Positions 28,235 through 38,296 of a DNA stretch of 64,000 nucleotides are shown in pieces; the stretch's first letter is position 1, and the number at the start of each line of letters is the position of its first letter. The notes below the pieces were generated by a model that did no database searches, had not been told where the DNA came from, and was given only the letters and a program-made list of their open reading frames with translations. A program made the position numbers and the translations under genes. Origin of the DNA: Roseiarcus sp963770275 (GTDB lineage: Bacteria > Pseudomonadota > Alphaproteobacteria > Rhizobiales > Beijerinckiaceae). The stretch spans positions 62,001 to 126,000 of the forward strand of contig CAVYPD010000003.1 of assembly GCA_963770275.1 (NCBI GenBank). Reading direction: 5' to 3'.

Positions 28235-29627
28235 TTGCGCTCGAGGACTGGATAGATAAAGAGGCGTACTTCGCCGTGGGCGCAATGCTGCGCGCCGTCT
28301 CAGCGACGAACCTCGTCAAGGAACGTCCTGGCTTTGGTCAGCGCGTTGTCCCGCAGCGGGGATCGGTACTCGCCTCCCCAATTCCTGCAGCCTACGACCC
28401 CGACCCCGACTATTTCTTTCACTGGTTCCGGGATTCGGCGATCATCATTGACGCTCTGCGCGTAGCCCAAGCCGAGGGGTTTGAGAAGCAAACGACCATC
28501 GAGCGCTTCCGCGAGTTTGTCGACTTCAACCGATCCCTGCGCGAACTGGACGGACGGGAGCTCATTCGCCACGCGCGCTTCAGGAAGGAAGTTCAGCCCT
28601 CCTTCCTGCAATACGTGCGGCCCGATGACGAGCTGGCGGCAGTGTTCGGCGGGGCGGTGCTGGGCGAAGCCCGCGTCAATCCAGATGGAACCCTCGATTT
28701 CACCCGATGGGCGCGCCCGCAGAATGATGGACCGGCGCTGCAAGTCCTGACGCTCATGCGGTGGCGTGACACGCTCACGGACCCGGACGATGCGCTCCAG
28801 GCCGCCATGCTGGATCTTGTGATCGGCGATCTCGACTTCATCCGGACCCACGTAACCGAGCATTCGTTCGATATCTGGGAGGAAGAGGCCGGGTATCATT
28901 ATTATACGCAGCTCGTGCAAGCCGAGGCGCTTGCTCGCGGCGCCGAGTGGCTTGAGGAAAGAGGGGACGCCATACGGGCGCGCGACTTTCGCTCCATCGG
29001 GGACGCGCTCGCTCAAACCTCGACGCCTATTGGAGCGCGGAAGACGGCTATTACCGCTCAAGGACAGGCGTCGTCGGAGGCGTTCCGGAAAAGGTTCTCG
29101 ACATCTCGGTAATTCTTGGCGTGCTTCATGCCGGACGCACGAAAGGTGCGCACAGCGTGCTCGACCCGAAGGTCCAGGCCACACTGACCGCGCTCGAAGA
29201 CCTGTTCGACGCTGAATATCCGGTCAACCAAGAGCGCCCAGATGACCAAGGACCCGCGATCGGACGCTACGCAAAAGACGCGTATTACGGCGGCAATCCC
29301 TGGTACCTGGCAACGCTCGCCGCGGCTGAGTTCTATTTCAAATTAGCGATTGCGCTGCGTTCGGGCGCGCCGTTGGCGAAAGCCGACGAGAATGCGCGTT
29401 TTCGGGAACGTCTGGGCGGCAAAAGCCCAGCAAACGCCGCATTCGAGCGCGGCGATACTTTCATGCGAACGGTGCAGGCCTACACGCCGCCGAGCGGGGA
29501 TCTCTCGGAACAGTTCGATCGCGCAACGGGCGCGCAGACTTCGGCCAAACACCTCGCCTGGAGCTACGCCGCCTTCATCACCGCCGCCGCGAGCCGCCGC
29601 CGGGCCGCCCAGGCCATTCGAGGCTGA
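28231..29627 (+). CDS. Family GH15 glucoamylase (one frame break)
   Basis: The enzyme would release glucose from alpha-glucans. The first frame carries the substrate-site motif PDYFFHWFRDSAIIIDAL and the general acid Glu in SFDIWEEEAGYHYYT. At the A run 29015-29017 the frame shifts; adding one A restores AQNLDAYWSAEDGYY and then VPEKVLDISVILGVLH. The last part has the general base Glu in GDLSEQFDRATGAQTSAKHL and WSYAAFI. The corrected length is 465 residues, typical of fungal-type GH15. It starts at GTG 28231 inside the preceding stop. Its 3' end overlaps the convergent GH94 gene by about 50 bp. Confidence 0.88.
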
Positions 29628-32600
29628 GGTCTCTGCGCGACTTTCTCAAGCCCGGCGTCACGATTCGCTTCCCGAATTGGCGTCGAAGCCCGAAGGCGTG
29701 GCGGATGAGCATGTTGGCGTAGAGGCCGGGCCCGCTTGAATAGACGCGCCAGCCGCCATCGACGGCGATCGAGTTTGCTCCGACCCGCGCCCATTCCTTG
29801 CTCGCCTGATACCGATCCTGGAAGGCCGCGTCGCTAGAGCTGAAATAAGCGTTCCGCTGCCTCAGCGAGGCATGCGGGAGCTCGTCCGTCACCGCGATCG
29901 GGTTCGCGACCAACAGCGCCTCCCACAGCGCATCAAACTCGCCGATGTCGCTCATTGCCTCGCCATAGCGCAGGTGTGAATGGGTATACATGAGCCCGAT
30001 CTCGCGGCCGAAAGAAGCAGCCGACTCCGCACGTTGAAAGAGCGTCTCCGGCCCACCATGGTAGACAATGGGCTTGTCCATCAGCCGCGCGCCGTCAGAA
30101 AAGAGGAGGTGCTTGCGGATCAGGCTTAAGTGCTTGCGCGCCTGGGCCTGAGTGAACATGCCGCCGATCATGCTCTGAGTCATCGGCAAGAGCGAATAAG
30201 CAAGACCCGTTTTCTTGTCGCTCGGATGCAACAAGAGCTCCGGCTCGCCGCCTTCCGGCCTGAACACGCCATAACCGGCGACCACTCCGTCCCGGATGAG
30301 ATAAGTGTTGAAGTCCTTGCGCACCGCGGCCGCGAGCGCGTCGAGCCCCTTGGCGCGCTTAGGAGCGCGTTTCGCCTGACGAAGGATCTCGGCGTAGCGG
30401 CGTAGCTGCTCGTAAAGGAGAACGACCGTCCACGCGCTTGTCATCCAATCGCTTGTCGTCGGATCGACCGGTCGAAGCGAGTTGTTCCAGTCGCCGTTGC
30501 CATAACGAACAAGGTTCGTGCCCGGGATGAAGCGAGCCCGCACCGTCTCGATCAGCTTGTCGATGTGAGCGGTCACCGGATCGACGTGCGGCGTCTTCTC
30601 GAAATTATCGGCGCGGCGCCACGCGATCGGCTCGTCGAGGAAGGCAAAATCGCCGGTGGCCTCGATATAGTCGCAGAGTGCTTTGAGCGGCCAGACGATG
30701 ATGTCGCCGTGCGACTCCCTATCCTGCACGACGGAATAGGGCTCGAGCATGAACCATTGCGGCCAGTCGCCGCTCTCTTCGTATTGCTGAGCAAAGAGAA
30801 TGCGCAAAATCTCTTTGACCGATTGATCATGCTCGAGCGTTAGCAGGAGTTCGATCGAGCCCTGACACACGTCACGCGTGCCCCAGGCGCCGCCGGTATA
30901 TTGTTCGAGGCCATGCGGGGCGGTCAGATGAATCATTCCATCATGCGCAAGCCAGGGAAGGACCGTGTCGACGGCTAGCGCGTCCGCGGCGTCCTTGGCG
31001 CTCCGTACCCGGACCCCGCGGGTGAGGTTGCGCCAGAAGCGATCTGCAGGCTTGAGCATCGCCCCTTCGTCGACGACTTTGGCGTATTTTGAGGTCAGCG
31101 CGTCGGCCAGCTTGGTATCGGTCATGGAGCCCACGACCGCAAACACGAATTCATTCGTCGGCTTCGTGCGGATCGCGACGTATCCGCCGCTGCGGCGCTT
31201 ACCGTCGACGTATAGAAGTTCGTCGCCGCCGATGGCTTCGATTCGTCCCGGCGTACTCGTCACCAGGCGATAGACACCCTCGGGATATTGCTGGCCCCAG
31301 CGATCGTTGAGATCCGGCCTGAAAGTGAAGCGCTTTCGCTTCGAGTTCGATCTCGATGCGGCCGGCAGGTCCAAACTCCTGCTCTCCAAGAACAAGGTGG
31401 CCGAAAACGAGAAAGCGACATCGTGGCCCTTCAACCGTAACGCGCCACTGCATGGCGGGTTCGTCGCCAGACACGGTCGCTGAGACCGTGACGGTCCGCC
31501 CAGCCAGCCGGTAGATCCAGCGGCAGTCGTTGAGGCCCATTTCAAAAGCGGAAGGGACGGTCAGCAGGCGCCAGCCATCCTTCGTCTCTATCAATATGCG
31601 CAATCCGCTCGCGCGAGTGATGTTGTAAGGGTCGCGGGAGACGGAAAAAAGCTTGTGGAATGACGTATTGCCGATGGTCAGTTGCGCGCCGAACACGCCG
31701 TGCATCCACGCGGTCGCGCAGAGGATCGTCTCGTCTGGCAGCAACTCCTGACCACTGCGCATGAGCGAACCGTGGCGCCGGGCCACGATGTGCTCCTTGT
31801 CGCGCAGGACGATGTGGCGGCTGTGCGTTCTTCCTGGAACGAAGAAGGACAGAAGCTGGTCGCCAGCTCGTTCGACATGCGTGCGCCGGCGGTATCGCGC
31901 TCGGACCGCTTTATCATCGAGGGTCTCAGCGACGGCCGAGGGGGCGTCATGAAGCAAACTTCGCGTTGGGGCGGATAGCGCGACGTCCCGCTCTGACCAG
32001 TCCTTGCTCGCGCTTTCGACAGCCTCAACCTGACTCAGGTCGGCGTCGCTCGACGCCGCAGGGTGGTCAGGCTGAAAGAAGCCAAAAAACGTCCAGGACG
32101 CCTCGCCGCCAGCATCAAGCGTTACAGCCTTTGATTGCAGAGCCGCGCACGCTGTCTCGTACTGAAGGCGTTCGGACGGCAAGTTGGTCCCGAAGGGAAC
32201 GTCGAGTTGATCAGCGTCACGATATGCCGGCCCCATCAGTTGCCGGAAATCGGTCGCGAAGCCCTCGGCGCCTTCCACGCAGCCGTGGGCCACCCAGGGA
32301 TGCGCTCCGCCCTGTGATAGGTTTTGCCTGCCCATCAAAATATGATTCAGGCGCGGATGGAGCGCGAGGTGATGGTCAAGATACTGACTGGCGTAGGCCT
32401 CGTTGTTCATCAGGAAGCCCTGATCGCCGAGCCCAAGATCTTGGATCAGAACAGCGTCGCATAGGAGCTGCTCCTCGCGGCGGTTGACAATCTCGACCCG
32501 CCAGAACCACGCGTTTAACCGCGGATGCAGCCATAGGGTGACGCGATGGCCGATACCGCTCTGTTCTCCCTCCCAGACATAGCGGTCGTCCGAGGCGCCG

Positions 32601-32881
32601 ACGCGAAGCGGCGTCTCTGGACCCATTATGGGCAGAATTGTCGGCCGAGGTCCGCCCACACGCAGATAGAGGCGCGCCATGCCGTTGCCGATCGGCAAGG
32701 CGAGCGTTTGATTGACCACGATCCGGCGATTCGCTTCAGTGTGCTCGATGGCGAAGATGGCGCCGGTCGGTAGGACGCTGACCGACAGCCCAGACCCGTT
32801 GGCGATCCGCAAAAGGGCGAGATCGTCTCTATGGGGCGTCGTCAGGATCTCAATCGATGAATCCAACATTACCCCTCCCAC
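29578..32881 (-). CDS. Family GH94 oligoglucan phosphorylase, likely 1,2-beta-oligoglucan phosphorylase (one frame break)
   Basis: Two frames join at the TTT run 31334-31336; removing one base gives a continuous protein of 1,100 residues. An N-terminal beta-sandwich (LRIANGSGLSVSVLPTGA) is followed by a GH94 barrel with GGAWGTRDVCQGSIELLLTL, WPQWFMLEPY and NGDWNNSLRPVD. The length and layout match 1,2-beta-oligoglucan phosphorylase rather than the roughly 800-residue cellobiose phosphorylase. Such enzymes split beta-1,2-glucooligosaccharides with phosphate to glucose-1-phosphate. The usual GDWND acid motif of GH94 reads GDWNN here. It is convergent with the GH144-GH15 operon. Confidence 0.8.
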
Positions 32882-32960
32882 TGCCCGTGATCTTTCTTAC
32901 ATCGGCTTGCCAGCCGAGTCTGGAAAGGCGTGTCAGCCCAAGCCCGATTGTTCCGGCGAA

Positions 32961-32990
32961 CTTGATACTAGCCGGCCGCAACCCCCATGT
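32961..32990 (+). promoter_or_regulatory. Candidate RpoH (sigma-32) heat-shock promoter for hsp20-lon
   Basis: CTTGATA at 32961-32967 and CCCCATGT at 32983-32990, with a 15-base spacer, match the sigma-32 consensus CTTGAAA-N13-15-CCCCATNT at nearly every defined position. It lies about 140 bp upstream of hsp20 on the correct strand, and both downstream genes are classical heat-shock genes. The long leader could also carry translational control, but I see no clear thermometer hairpin. Confidence 0.7.
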
Positions 32991-33127
32991 GGAGAGTTTC
33001 GCCAGCCCAAAAGCCCGTGCTGCATCCGGAGAACGAAGACCCGCGAAGATGAACGCGGACGGAAATTGCGCTATTGAGCGTCGACAGGTCTGGATCAAAA
33101 ATCGGCGCTGCCGGTTCGGGTGAGGCG

Positions 33128-33544
33128 ATGGAAACAAAATTTCCAAGCTATTGGATGTGGTCTGAGGCCTTCGAGGCTCTGGCGCGCGCCGAGCGCATGC
33201 ATCGGCAATTTTTTCCCCCCTCAGGCTCGAGCGCCCCGGTCACCTGGGAGCCGCCGGTCGACATCCTTGAGACCGAACACGCGGTGCTGGTGCTGGTCGC
33301 TCTGCCGGGAGTCGACTTCGAGGAGGTCAAGGCGGTCATAAACCATGGCGAGTTGCTGATCTCGGGATCTCGAACCTATCCGGAGGAAATGCGGACCGCC
33401 ATCATCCACCGACTCGAGCTGCCGCAAGGCCGATTTGAACGTCGCATCCATCTGCCGGCCGGACGATACAGCGCCATCCACCGGTCTCATTCCAATGGCC
33501 ACATGCTCATAACGCTGCAAAAATCGGGGGCCGCAAATGGCTGA
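33128..33544 (+). CDS. Small heat-shock protein, Hsp20/alpha-crystallin family
   Basis: The 138-residue protein has an alpha-crystallin domain with the start VTWEPPVDILETEHAVLVLV, the LPGVDFEEVKAVINHGELLI strands, and the conserved HRLELPQGRFERRIHLPAG block. The usual C-terminal I-x-I/V anchor is weak (MLITLQKSG). It is an ATP-independent holdase. I start at ATG 33128 (METKFPSYWMW); the earlier in-frame start adds an unlike tail. Its stop overlaps the lon start, so the two are co-translated under a heat-shock promoter. Confidence 0.88.
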   Translation: METKFPSYWMWSEAFEALARAERMHRQFFPPSGSSAPVTWEPPVDILETEHAVLVLVALPGVDFEEVKAVINHGELLISGSRTYPEEMRTAIIHRLELPQGRFERRIHLPAGRYSAIHRSHSNGHMLITLQKSGAANG

Positions 33545-35926
33545 CGCCGCGACAGGCTCCGAGGGCGCTCTCGGCGCGGCGCCTTCGCCGCCATTACCGC
33601 CCGACGCCCTGATCATCGTGCCGGTGCGCGGCCTGGTGCTATTTCCAACGACTGTACTGCCGATCACGCTCGGCCGTCCACGTTCGGTGCTTGCGGCGCA
33701 GGCGGCGGTACGAGAGCAAAAGCCGGTCGGCATCGTGATGCAGCGCAACGCTGAGATGGCCGATCCCCTGCCAGTCGACCTGCATCGAATGGGAACGATC
33801 GCCAATATCGTTCGCTACATCACGGCGCCGGACGGCTCGAACCATCTCATTTGCCAGGGAGAGCAACGATTCCGGGTCGTCGACTACCTGAGCGGTTGGC
33901 CGTTCTTCGTCGCGACGACGGAAAGGATTCCCGAGCCCAGTCCCACGTCAAACGAGATCGAGGCCCGTTTCGTTCATCTCAAGGGCCAGGCGATCGAGGC
34001 GATCCAGCTCCTGCCGCAAGCGCCCAACGAGTTGCTGACTGCCATCCAGGGCGTGGATTCGCCCGGCGGGCTCGCCGACTTGGTGGCGACCTTCATGGAT
34101 GCGACGCCCGACGAGAAGCAGGAGATCCTCGAGACGGTGGACATCGGCGCCCGAATGGAGCGGGTCTCAGCGGTTGCTCGCGCATCGGATCGAGGTGCTT
34201 CGGCTATCGCAAGAGATCGGGCGGGAAACCAAGGCCTCGCTCGACTTCGCGCAACCGCGAGGTCCTGCTGCGCGAGCAGATGGCGGCCATCCAGCGCCAG
34301 CTCGGCGAAGCGGATGAAGGGAAGTCCGCCGAGATCGCTGAACTCGAGAAGGCGATTGCGAACGCGCACATGCCGAAGGAGGTCGACGACCAGGCGCGCA
34401 AGGAGTTGCGCAGGCTTCAGCGCATGCCCGAGGCTGCGGGCGAGTACGGCATGGTTCGGACGTACCTCGATTGGCTGGTGGATCTCCCCTGGGCGCTGCC
34501 CGAGGAGACGCCGATCGACATCGCGGCGGCGCGCCGCATCCTCGATGAGGACCACTTCGGACTTGAGAAGATCAAGCGTCGGATCATCGAGTATCTCGCT
34601 GTCCGCAAGCTCTCGCCGGACGGCAAGGCGCCGATCCTCTGCTTCGTCGGACCTCCCGGCGTCGGCAAGACCTCGCTCGGTCAGTCGATTGCGCGCGCCA
34701 TGAACCGCAAGTTTGTCCGGGTCAGTCTCGGCGGCGTGCACGACGAAGCAGAGATCCGCGGCCATCGGCGGACTTATATCGGCGCTTTGCCCGGCAACAT
34801 CATTCAGGCGATCCGCAAGGCCAAAACTCGCGACTGCGTCATGATGCTCGACGAGATCGACAAGCTTGGATCCGGCATCCAGGGCGACCCGGCTTCCGCG
34901 ATGCTGGAGGTGCTGGACCCTGAGCAAAACAACACTTTTCGCGACAATTATCTCGCGGTGCCGTTCGACCTCAGCCGGGTCGTGTTCATCGCCACGGCGA
35001 ATATGCTCGACACCGTTCCCGGCCCGCTTCGCGACCGCATGGAGATCATCAGTCTTTCCGGCTACACGGCGAGCGAAAAATTCCAGATCGCGCGCCGCTA
35101 TCTTGTTCGACGCCAATTAAACGCCAACGGCCTCAAGCCGGAGCAAGTTGAAATCGCCGATGACGCGCTCAGGGGCGTCATTGAGCGCTACACACGGGAG
35201 GCTGGCGTTCGAAGCCTCGAGCGCGAGATCGGCAGGGTGCTGCGCCAATCCGCGATGCGGGTCGCGGAGGGCGAGACCGGCCCGATCACGATCACAGACG
35301 GCGATCTCTTGAGCATACTGGGCCCCCCGATATTTGAGGACGAGGTCGCCATGCGCACCAGCGTCCCCGGCGTGGCGACGGGGCTCGCCTGGACGCCGGT
35401 CGGCGGCGACATCCTGTTCATAGAGGCGACCGCCACTCCGGGCGCCGGACGGCTCATCCTCACCGGACAGCTGGGCGACGTGATGAAGGAAAGCGCGCAA
35501 GCCGCGCTTAGCATCGTCAAGAATCGCGCGGTCTCCTTTGGGATCGACCCGGCGCGGTTCGAGAAGACCGACATCCACGTCCACGTGCCGGCCGGCGCGA
35601 CCCCGAAAGACGGCCCGAGCGCCGGCGTCGCGATGTTCATGGCGCTCGTCTCGCTCATGACCAATCGCACTATAAGCAGCGACACCGCGATGACCGGAGA
35701 AATAAGCCTGAGAGGCCTGGTGCTGCCGGTCGGCGGCATCAAGGAGAAAGTTGTCGCCGCCCACCGGGCGGGCTTGAAGCGGGTTATGCTGCCGGCGCGC
35801 AACCGAAGAGATTTCGACGACATCCCAGAGGAGGTGCGCCAGCAATTGACGTTCACTTGGCTCGAACGGGTAGATGACGCGGTTTCCGCCGCGCTCGAGC
35901 CGGCGCGAGACCTGGTCGCTGAATAG
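33537..35926 (+). CDS. lon: ATP-dependent Lon protease (two frame breaks)
   Basis: Lon unfolds and degrades damaged and regulatory proteins in the cytoplasm. The first frame has the LAN domain (IIVPVRGLVLFPTTVLPITL). Near 34170 it shifts to a frame reading LLAHRIEVLRLSQEIG, and near 34252 to the frame with LLREQMAAIQRQLGE, Walker A CFVGPPGVGKTSLGQSIARA, Walker B CVMMLDEIDKLG, and the Ser-Lys catalytic dyad in PKDGPSAGVAMFMAL and GGIKEKVVAAHRAGL. Joined, it is about 795 residues, a complete LonA. Pairing with hsp20 rather than clpX suggests a stress-specific second Lon, but the main copy would lie outside the window. Confidence 0.9.
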
Positions 35927-35946
35927 TGTCGGAAGGCGGAGGCGGT

Positions 35947-36007
35947 CGGCGCCATTTCCTTCCGCATTTTGTGCGATTCCAACAGGTTGCGGCGCCATTT
36001 CCTTCCG
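35947..36007. repeat. Pair of 18-bp perfect direct repeats
   Basis: CGGCGCCATTTCCTTCCG occurs at 35947-35964 and again at 35990-36007, 43 bp apart, in the 269-bp gap after lon. No gene is visible in this gap. The region from about 36040 to 36160 is notably AT-rich. The repeats could be a duplication scar or a binding-site pair. Confidence 0.6.
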
Positions 36008-36195
36008 ACCTGCCGACCTAGCAGGTTTAGGGTGGACACCACATTTTGTTGCGTTATTTAATTCTCGATACTGATGGCCTAGTCGGTCGATTTTCTGACG
36101 AAGATGATCATCATATCATTACCACTTGTTTTTAGCAATTATTTGTTGAGATTCGCCGGGCGTAATGCGGACCTCCGCCCTAGCCGCGGGAAACC

Positions 36196-36624
36196 TCAGG
36201 GGGCGGATTGCGCCCGTCGCCTGGCGACCGAAACGTCCGTGGCCGAAACGGCCTCCGAGTAAGAATTGCCAAAATGCGTGCGGACGTAGTTGACGACGTC
36301 GGCGACTTGCGCGTCGCTCATCATGTCTCCGACCGGCGGCATGCCTTTCAGCCCACCAAGTAAGACACTCAGCATGAAGTCAGGCGAATCAAGGTTCTTG
36401 TCGGCCGCGAGCGACGGATAGGACCCAGCGCCAACCGCGCCTTTCGCGTCAGGCTGATGACAGCCGGCGCAGATGTTTCGAAATAGGTCCGTTCCGCCCC
36501 GCTCGTTGAATTCCCAACCGTGGCTCATGGCGACGCCGCTCGCCGGAGCGTCATCGGCCAGCGTCGGCGCGCCGGCGGCCCCCAAAACGACCAGCGCGAT
36601 CGCGCGCAGCACGACAAGTCTCAT
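36196..36624 (-). CDS. Periplasmic monoheme c-type cytochrome
   Basis: The 142-residue protein has a signal peptide (RLVVLRAIALVVLGAAG...TLA), one heme-binding site NICAGCHQPD (Cys52, Cys55, His56), and a distal Met region LKGMPPVGDMM. It ends with the class I helix SDAQVADVVNYVRTHFG. It is translationally coupled (ATGA) to the amine oxidase upstream and probably takes electrons from that flavoenzyme to the respiratory chain. The longer in-frame start at 36750 lies inside the oxidase gene and is rejected. Confidence 0.88.
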   Translation of the reverse strand: MRLVVLRAIALVVLGAAGAPTLADDAPASGVAMSHGWEFNERGGTDLFRNICAGCHQPDAKGAVGAGSYPSLAADKNLDSPDFMLSVLLGGLKGMPPVGDMMSDAQVADVVNYVRTHFGNSYSEAVSATDVSVARRRAQSAP

Positions 36625-38219
36625 GACGCGACCACGCGCTTGTGCAGGCGCTGGATCGCGTCCAACGCCGAGAGGATGGCCCCCTCCTGCCAAGCCGGAA
36701 TGTAGGAGGCATGTTCGCCGGCCAGCACGATCCGGCCGTCGATCTCGCAAAGGTCGTTGTAGTGGGCTTTTCGCGCTTCATCCGACCAGTCGCCCGCGCA
36801 GCCAAGAGTGAACGGTACGCGATGCCAGGCGACGGATACGCCGTTCTCGAACTCGGTCAGATATTGCGGGTGGATCTGGGCGCCGAACGCGACCGCGCGC
36901 TTCACTCGCTCGGCTGGCGGCATCGCGGTGAACTCGTAAGAGTTCGCTCCATCGAACGTGTATCCGCCGAGCAGCACGCCCTTGCCGCCCGCGTTGAAAT
37001 TCGTGCTGGGATAGGAAATCTGCCGAATCGGCAGATCGGTGTAGGTGATCCCGCCAAAAATGTGCTCGTCCTCCTCCCAGAATCGACGTGAGAACTGCAG
37101 CCCGAACTTCACCGCCGAGGCATAAGGAACAGCGTCGATGGCCGCCTTCATAGGCGCAGACACGTTGATCGGGATCTGGCTCAGGATGCTCAGCGGAATC
37201 GCGCACACGCACCAGTCGGCCCGCACTTCCCGGACCGTCCCGCCGCGGGCAAGGTCCTCGAACTCGACGGCGACGCCGCTGTCATTCTGCCGGATGGCGA
37301 CGACTTTAGCGCCATATCGAATTCGATCCGGGATCTGCCGCGCAAACGCTTCGCCGATCCGGCCCATGCCGCCGACCGGCTGGAACATGGTGGTCTGAAA
37401 ATCGTAGAGCAAGAAACTTTGCAGGCCGCGCCACAGGCGCGAAGTCAGAATATCGTGCAGCCCGACCGGATCGCCCGCGATCGGCTCCGCGCCAAGTCCG
37501 CCTCCGGAGTGCTTGGCATAGCCGCGATGAGCCGCTGAGTTGTCGCCGGCCCGGTAGCGGAGGTCCTTGTCGAGCGCGCCGAGCGAGCGCAGCGCCTCAA
37601 GCAGGATTTCCTGATCCTCCTTTGACACCGCATCGTCGAGCGCCCCTTTCTTCGTCGCCTTAGCCAGGAGCTCGGCGACGCCGCCATCGTAGTCGGCCTT
37701 GATGTCGCGAATGCGCTGCGGCTTGGCGTCGAACGCGTTGGCGGAATGCAGATAGGCGTTGTGATTGAGCTGGATGAAGGGCTCGAGCGTCACCCCGAAA
37801 CGGCGGCAATAGTCCAGGATCGCGTAATGGTGATACGGAATGCGCCATGGCCCGGGATTGAGATAGAGGCCGGCGTCGAACTCGCACTTTTGCGTCGCGC
37901 CGCCGAGCTCCGTGTAGACGTCGCCGCCTCTCAGGGACCAGTTCCGTCCGCCCGGACGGAGGTTGTACTCGAGTACGCTAACCTTGTAGCCGGCGCGATC
38001 GAGCTCGATCGCCGTCGTCATTCCGGCGAGCCCGGCGCCTAGAACGATGACCGAGGCGCCCTTGGGATCGCCGTCGAGCTTGATCGGACCGCGATATGGC
38101 GATTCCTCCGCATGCCCAAGGCGAGTCATCGCCTGGTAGGCGGCCGCTCCGCCAACGCTCGCGCCAATGATCTCAAACAATCTTCGCCGGCTAAGGGCCG
38201 GCGCCGTCACGTCGCTCAT
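36621..38219 (-). CDS. Tat-exported flavin monoamine oxidase/dehydrogenase-like protein
   Basis: The 532-residue protein begins with a Tat-type signal (SRRRLFEIIGASVGGAAAY). It then has an FAD-binding motif VIVLGAGLAGMTTAIELDRA near residue 57, a second LRPGGRNWS motif, and the C-terminal FAD block IVLAGEHASYIPAWQEGAIL. These are features of flavin amine oxidases that oxidise primary amines or amino acids. The co-transcribed cytochrome c suggests a periplasmic dehydrogenase that uses cytochrome rather than oxygen. The substrate is unknown. Confidence 0.85.
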   Translation of the reverse strand: MSDVTAPALSRRRLFEIIGASVGGAAAYQAMTRLGHAEESPYRGPIKLDGDPKGASVIVLGAGLAGMTTAIELDRAGYKVSVLEYNLRPGGRNWSLRGGDVYTELGGATQKCEFDAGLYLNPGPWRIPYHHYAILDYCRRFGVTLEPFIQLNHNAYLHSANAFDAKPQRIRDIKADYDGGVAELLAKATKKGALDDAVSKEDQEILLEALRSLGALDKDLRYRAGDNSAAHRGYAKHSGGGLGAEPIAGDPVGLHDILTSRLWRGLQSFLLYDFQTTMFQPVGGMGRIGEAFARQIPDRIRYGAKVVAIRQNDSGVAVEFEDLARGGTVREVRADWCVCAIPLSILSQIPINVSAPMKAAIDAVPYASAVKFGLQFSRRFWEEDEHIFGGITYTDLPIRQISYPSTNFNAGGKGVLLGGYTFDGANSYEFTAMPPAERVKRAVAFGAQIHPQYLTEFENGVSVAWHRVPFTLGCAGDWSDEARKAHYNDLCEIDGRIVLAGEHASYIPAWQEGAILSALDAIQRLHKRVVAS

Positions 38220-38296
38220 CGGTCAGTCTTGCGTTTCATCAAGGGCGGCATTGTCGCACCGTCGATTGGATCGAGCAAAGCGGCGAAAGTCAGGCG

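Noticed and set aside
32991..33127. ROSE-type RNA thermometer in the hsp20 leader
   Set aside because: The position is right, but I could not find the conserved anti-ribosome-site hairpin by eye. Folding would be needed.
33851..34250. Separate plus-strand start of a second lon frame
   Set aside because: The first part of this frame is Arg-rich nonsense; only the part after about 34252 is Lon, so it is the continuation of the upstream gene after frame breaks.
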